Shown: positions 58,987 through 64,000 of the stretch, one piece after another | Layout: each line of letters begins with the position of its first letter | Numbering within the stretch: position 1 is the first letter of the stretch | From: Culex pipiens pallens | Lineage: Eukaryota > Arthropoda > Insecta > Diptera > Culicidae | Reading direction: 5' to 3' | NCBI RefSeq assembly: GCF_016801865.2 | Contig: NC_068938.1 | Location: 181,521,948 to 181,585,947 of the forward strand | DNA: 64,000 nucleotides | Notes under the pieces: model-generated | The model's input: only the letters and a program-made list of their open reading frames with translations | What the model was told of the DNA's origin: nothing | Databases searched by the model: none | Made by a program: the position numbers and the translations under genes

Positions 58987-61900
58987 CCACAGATCATATC
59001 CGGATAGCCTCAGGGAGGTTCAGGGACTAGTCTACCGATATGTGGTGATGTTCTGGGTCTTCTGTAGAGTCCCGGGAGGTACGTCCGATGGGTCTACCGC
59101 CGTAACACGGCAGAGGTCGGTAGTTTTAGACCTCAGAACATATCCGGATAGCCTCAGGGAGGTTCAGGGACTAGTCTACCGATATGTGGTGATGTTCTGG
59201 GTCTTCTGTAGAGTCCCGGGAGGTACGTCCGATGGGTCTACCGCCCTAACACGGCAGAGGTCGGTAGTTTTAGACCTCAGAACATATCCGGATAGCCTCA
59301 GGGAGGTTCAGGGACTAGTCTACAGGTATGTGGTGATGTTTTGGGTCTTCTGTAGAGTCCCGGGAGGTACGACCGATGGGTCTACCGCCGTAACACGGCA
59401 GAGGTCGGTGTTTTTTGACCTCAGATCATATCCAGATAGCCCCAGGGAGGTTCAGGGACTAGTCTACCGATATGTGGAAATGTTCTGGGTCTTCTGTGGA
59501 GTCCCGAGAGCTACGCCTGAAGGGTCTACCACCGTAATAAGGCAGAGGTCGATGGTTTTTGGCCTTAGATTATATCCAGATAGACTCAGGGAGGTTCAGG
59601 GACTAGTCTACCGATATGTGGAGATGTTCTGGGTCTTCTATAGAGTCCCGGGAGTTACGACCGACGGGTCTACCGCCGTAACAAAGCAGAGGTCGATGGT
59701 TTTTGACATTAGATAATATCCAGATAGCCTCAGCGAGGTTCAGGGACTAGTCTACCGATATGTGGTGATGTTCTGGGTCTTCTGTAGAGTCCCGGGAGGT
59801 ACGTCCGATGGGTCTACCGCCGTAACACGGCAGAGGTCGGTAGTTTTAGACCTCAGAACATATCCGGATAGCCTCAGGGAGGTTCAGGGACTAGTCTACC
59901 GATATGTGGTGATGTTCTGGGTCTTCTGTAGAGTCCCGGGAGGTACGTCCGATGGGTCTACCGCCGTAACACGGCAGAGGTCGGTAGTTTTAGACCTCAG
60001 ATCATATCCGGATAGCCTCAGGGAGGTTCAGGGACTAGTCTACCGATATGTGGTGATGTTCTGGGTCTTCTGTAGAGTCCCGGGAGGTACGTCCGATGGG
60101 TCTACCGCCGTAACACGGCAGAGGTCGGTAGTTTTAGACCTCAGAACATATCCGGATAGCCTCAGGGAGGTTCAGGGACTAGTCTACCGATATGTGGTGA
60201 TGTTCTGGGTCTTCTGTAGAGTCCCGGGAGGTACGTCCGATGGGTCTACCGCCGTAACACGGCAGAGGTCGGTGTTTTTTGACCTCAGATCATATCCAGA
60301 TAGCCCCAGGGAGGTTCAGGGACTAGTCTACCGATATGTGGAAATGTTCTGGGTCTTCTGTGGAGTCCCGAGAGCTACGCCTGAAGGGTCTACCACCGTA
60401 ATAAGGCAGAGGTCGATGGTTTTTGGCCTTAGATTATATCCAGATAGACTCAGGGAGGTTCAGGGACTAGTCTACCGAAATGTGGAGATGTTCTGGGTCT
60501 TCTATAGAGTCCCGGGAGTTACGACCGACGGGTCTACCGCCGTAACAAAGCAGAGGTCGATGGTTTTTGACATTAGATAATATCCAGATAGCCTCAGGGA
60601 GGTTCAGGGACTAGTCTACCGATATGTGGTGATGTTCTGGGTCTTCTGTAGAGTCCCGGGAGGTACGTCCGATGGGTCTACCGCCGTAACACGGCAGAGG
60701 TCGGTAGTTTTAGACCTCAGAACATATCCGGATAGCCTCAGGGAGGTTCAGGGACTAGTCTACCGATATGTGGTGATGTTCTGGGTCTTCTGTAGAGTCC
60801 CGGGAGGTACGTCCGATGGGTCTACCGCCGTAACACGGCAGAGGTCGGTGTTTTTTGACCTCAGATCATATCCAGATAGCCCCAGGGAGGTTCAGGGACT
60901 AGTCTACCGATATGTGGAAATGTTCTGGGTCTTCTGTGGAGTCCCGAGAGCTACGCCTGAAGGGTCTACCACCGTAATAAGGCAGAGGTCGATGGTTTTT
61001 GGCCTTAGATTATATCCAGATAGACTCAGGGAGGTTCAGGGACTAGTCTACCGATATGTGGAGATGTTCTGGGTCTTCTATAGAGTCCCGGGAGTTACGA
61101 CCGACGGGTCTACCGCCGTAACAAAGCAGAGGTCGATGGTTTTTGACATTAGATAATATCCAGATAGCCTCAGCGAGGTTCAGGGACTAGTCTACCGATA
61201 TGTGGTGATGTTCTGGGTCTTCTGTAGAGTCCCGGGAGGTACGTCCGATGGGTCTACCGCCGTAACACGGCAGAGGTCGGTAGTTTTAGACCTCAGATCA
61301 TATCCGGATAGCCTCAGGGAGGTTCAGGGACTAGTCTACCGGTATGTGGTGATGCTCTGGGTCTTCTGTAGAGTCCCGGGAGGTACGACCGATGGGTCTA
61401 CCGCCGTAACACGGCAGAGGTCGGTGTTTTTTGACCTCAGATCATATCCAGATAGCCTCAGGGAGGTTCAGGGATTAGTCTACCGATATGTGGAAATGTT
61501 CTGGGTCTTCTGTGGAGTCCCGAGAGCTACGCCTGAAGGGTCTACCGCCGTAATAAGGCAGAGGTCGATGGTTTTTGGCCTTAGATTATATCCAGATAGC
61601 CTCAGCGAGGTTCAGGGACTAGTCTACCGATATGTGGCGATGTTTTGGGTCTCCTGTAAAGTCCCGGGAGTTACGGCCGATGGTTCTACCACTGTAACAA
61701 GATAGAGGTCGGAAGTTTTCGACCTCAGATCATATTCAGATAGCCTCAGGGTGGTTCAGGGACTAGTCTACCGATGTGTGGTAATATTCTGGGTCTTCTG
61801 TAGAGTCCCGGGAGTAACAGTCAATGGGTCTACAGCCGTAACTAGTCTACCGATATGTGGTGATGTTCTGGGTGTTTTGTAAGATTTCGGGAGCTACGGC

Positions 61901-61995
61901 CGTTGGGTCTACCACCGTAACAAGATAGAGGTCGGAGGTTTTTGACCTCAGATCATATCCGGATAGCCTCAGGGAGGTTCTGGGGCTAGTCTACC
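58987..61995 (+). repeat. 144-bp tandem array, left arm (~21 monomers)
   Basis: The anchor 'gaggttcagg' recurs at exactly 144-bp steps from 59011 to 61747 (19 intervals); the last unit is rearranged. Because 144 is a multiple of 3, one frame stays open as a 48-residue repeat. Stop-bearing monomers ('gacattagataa') at 59716, 60580 and 61156 are 864 and 576 bp apart, showing higher-order units of six and four monomers. No start context or domain supports a protein. Confidence 0.92.
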
Positions 61996-62039
61996 GATGT
62001 GATAGGTCTTTTGTAAGATCCCGAGATCTATGATCTAAG

Positions 62040-63316
62040 ATCAAATTCAGTGACCTCTGCCTTATTTCGGTGGTAGATCCATGGACCGTAACTCCTGGGA
62101 CTCTAAAGAAGACCCAGAGCATCACCACACATCGGTAGACTAGTCCCTTAATCTCCCTGAGGCTATCTGGATATGATCTTAAGTCAAAATCCACCGACCT
62201 CTGCCATGCTACGGCGGTAGACCCATTGACCGTAACTCCCGGGACTCTACAGAAGACCCAGAGCATCACCACATATCGGTAGACTAGTCCATGAACCTTC
62301 CTGAGGCTATCCGGATATGATCTGAGGTCAAAATCCACCGACTTCTGCCTTGTTACGGCGGTAGACCCATTGACCGTAGCTCCCGGGACTTAACAGAAGA
62401 CCCAGCACATTACCAGAAGTCGGTAGACTAGTCCCTGAACCACCCTGAGGTTATCTGGATATGATCTGAGGTCAAAAACTTCTGACCAGTATCTTGTTAC
62501 GGTGGTAGACCCATCGGCCGTTACTCCCGGGACTTTACATGAGACCCAAAACATCACCACATATCGGTAGACTAGTCCCTGAACCTCCCTGAGTCTATCT
62601 GGATATAATCTAAGGCCAAAAACCATCGACCTTTGCCTTATTACGGCGGTAGACCCTTCAGGCGTAGCTCTCGGGACTCCACAGAAGACCCAGAACATTT
62701 CCACATATCGGTAGACTAGTCCCTGAACCTCCCTGAGGCTATCTGGATATGATCTGAGGTCAAAAACACCGACCTCTGCCGTGTTACCCTTCAGGCGTAG
62801 CTCTCGGGACTCCACAGAAGACCCAGAACATTTCCACATATCGGTAGACTAGTCCCTGAACCTCCCTGAGGCTATCTGGATATGATCTGAGGTCAAAAAA
62901 CACCGACCTCTGCCGTGTTACGGCGGTAGACCCATCGGACGTACCTCCCGGGACTCTACAGAAGACCCAGAACATCACCACATATCGGTAGACTAGTCCC
63001 TGAACCTCGCTGAGGCTATCTGGATATGATCTGAGGTCAAAAAACACCGACCTCTGCCGTGTTACGGCGGTAGACCCTTCAGGCGTAGCTCTCGGGACTC
63101 CACAGAAGACCCAGAACATTTCCACATATCGGTAGACTAGTCCCTGAACCTCCCTGAGGCTATCTGGATATGATCTGAGATCAAAAAACACCGACCTCTG
63201 CCGTGTTACGGCGGTAGACCCATCGGTCGTACCTCCCGGGACTCTACAGAAGACCCAGAACATCACCACATACCGGTCCCTGAACCTCCCTGAGGCTATC
63301 CGGATATGATCTGTGG
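62040..63316 (-). repeat. 144-bp tandem array, right arm (~9 monomers, inverted)
   Basis: The same monomer in the opposite orientation (anchors near 62152, 62296, 62440, 62584). One shortened unit is present near 62785. The arm is less than half the length of the left one, so the arrays have expanded or contracted independently. Confidence 0.9.
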
Positions 63317-63614
63317 TCATAAACCACAGTCAAATCGCCTACCTCATACTTGTACGGCGTTGAACACATAGGCCTTAACTTGACGAAGTTTCGGATGATC
63401 TAGAACATCGTAAACCATGTAAATTTGGTGTAGCTGTGTAGCTGACTTCATAACGATTCCAAAACACTATAAATTTGTATAGTTAATTTGTTTTTTTATA
63501 AAAATATAGCCCATGTCTCCCATATAGCCAAAATCCCATAAGCCCTGTACCTCGCATATGCGTGCTTCGCATAAGAAACCCCCATATGAGGTGCATATGC
63601 GAGGTTTAACTGTA

Positions 63615-63766
63615 AACCAAAGTCTGCAAAGAAAAAGAAGAAGCAGTATCTGAAGAAGTGCATATCGCCAAGAACAAGTGCCAATGTGTACAGCAGCAGC
63701 GGCAGTCAATTCAGCCAGAAAAGGGTTGAAAAGGGCGGAGTTGTATGTTTATTTTTGCTCAAATGA
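63615..63766 (+). pseudogene. possible exon remnant right of the transposon
   Basis: If one TA and the transposon are removed, an ATG-initiated frame of 55 codons runs from 58640 across the junction to TGA at 63764-63766. It is Lys-rich (SAKKKKKQYLKKC) and then Ser-rich, with coding-like codon choice (AAG, CAG, CTG, AGC) and higher GC than the flanks. No family is recognised. A competing frame over 63678-63875 is also open and contains a duplicated 15-residue block. It could be a real exon disrupted in this haplotype, or low-complexity DNA. Confidence 0.35.
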
Positions 63767-63830
63767 AATAAATGATATAAATAAGTTGTATGTTTATTTT
63801 TGCTCAAATGAAATAAATGATATAAATAAA
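63741..63830 (+). repeat. 45-bp perfect tandem duplication
   Basis: 'ttgtatgtttatttttgctc...' occurs at 63741 and 63786, identical over 45 bp. Probably a recent slippage duplication. Confidence 0.85.
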
Positions 63831-63966
63831 TATTTTAATGCTTTTTCTAAGTTTAAGCAAACGCTTTTTTGGTAGATAGAAAGTTCACTGTAGATTTATT
63901 TTCCAGGCTTCGGGTTTCTCTAGCAAAATTGCTCAAAATTATGTTAAGGCAATTTTTAATAATAAT

Positions 63967-63986
63967 TTTTTCTCATTTTCTTACAG
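63967..63986 (+). promoter_or_regulatory. candidate 3' splice acceptor at window edge
   Basis: A pyrimidine-rich tract ending 'cattttcttacag' (AG 63985-63986) precedes GTATGCAATC. If it is real, the following exon begins at 63987. Joining it to the candidate exon 3994-4053 would keep phase (T|GT). Confidence 0.35.
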
Positions 63987-64000
63987 GTATGCAATCTTCA

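Larger units (their letters stand above)
58656..63612. mobile_element. giant pogo/Tigger-like fold-back with 144-bp satellite arms
   Basis: Starts CAGTTAAACCTCGTATAAG, ends CGAGGTTTAACTG, with TA on both sides (58654-58655, 63613-63614). The termini resemble pogo/Tigger ends, with repeated 'cctcgcatatgc' subterminal motifs. The outer 330 bp at each end (58656-58986, 63317-63612) are inverted copies. Inside, two head-to-head tandem arrays of a 144-bp monomer meet at ~62030. 4957 bp, no transposase, GC near 50% against AT-rich flanks. The 628-3909 element has the same architecture. Confidence 0.88.

Noticed and set aside
58934..63320. Long frames encoding a 48-residue repeat protein
   Set aside because: The 144-bp period preserves frame. 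The frame is broken regularly by stop-bearing monomers, occurs in both inverted arms and has no start context or known fold.

Overview
The window looks like mosquito (Culicidae) genomic DNA, most likely a Culex species. The grounds are insect-type core promoter elements, a peritrophin-like chitin-binding gene, a very AT-rich background, and dense short terminal-inverted-repeat elements of the kind that fill mosquito genomes. The species call is inference. No bacterial, viral or organellar genes were seen.

Only two protein-coding genes can be supported. One is a small secreted chitin-binding (CBM14) protein with a proline-rich tail on the minus strand (9615-10292). It has a TATA box, an initiator and a poly(A) signal at the expected spacings. 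The other is a single-exon F-box/LRR-like protein on the plus strand (22464-23687), also with a poly(A) signal. A 60-nt candidate cassette exon (3994-4053) and a strong splice acceptor at the right edge (63986) have compatible phases, so the window may lie largely within one intron of about 60 kb. That is tentative. A short open frame, now split by the transposon at 58656-63612, may be a broken exon.

The rest is a stack of nested non-autonomous transposons, many dated relative to each other by target-site duplications (TSDs). From left to right: a pogo-like fold-back with satellite arms (628-3909, carrying a MITE at 1294-2223); a TIR element with a 157-bp tandem array (4388-6120); a palindromic fold-back with a 4-bp TSD (7009-8632); a half fold-back interrupted by a hAT-like CGACTC-rich element (12005-14535); a hAT-like element filled with a satellite and a tRNA-derived SINE (16209-18821); a chimeric fold-back (20082-21001); a palindromic MITE directly upstream of the F-box gene (21097-22286); a hAT-like element with a nested Helitron-type element (24144-25467); fold-back sequence holding two internally deleted non-LTR retrotransposons (25640-29235); a cluster of nested TA-flanked MITEs (31536-34865); another half fold-back (34866-35828); an inverted pair of small MITEs (36505-37532); then five large palindromes (44178-46106, 47030-48089, 48421-49771, 50034-50738, 52446-54024); a two-part simple satellite (55555-57076); and a 4.96-kb pogo-like fold-back whose arms are 144-bp tandem arrays with higher-order structure (58656-63612).

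The most notable pattern is that unrelated element classes (pogo-like with TA TSD, hAT-like with 8-bp TSD) have internally amplified minisatellites. Two of them appear to share the same ~120-130 bp monomer family. Long open frames in the 55.4-57.1 kb and 58.9-63.3 kb arrays are artefacts of repeat periods that keep or evade frame, not genes.
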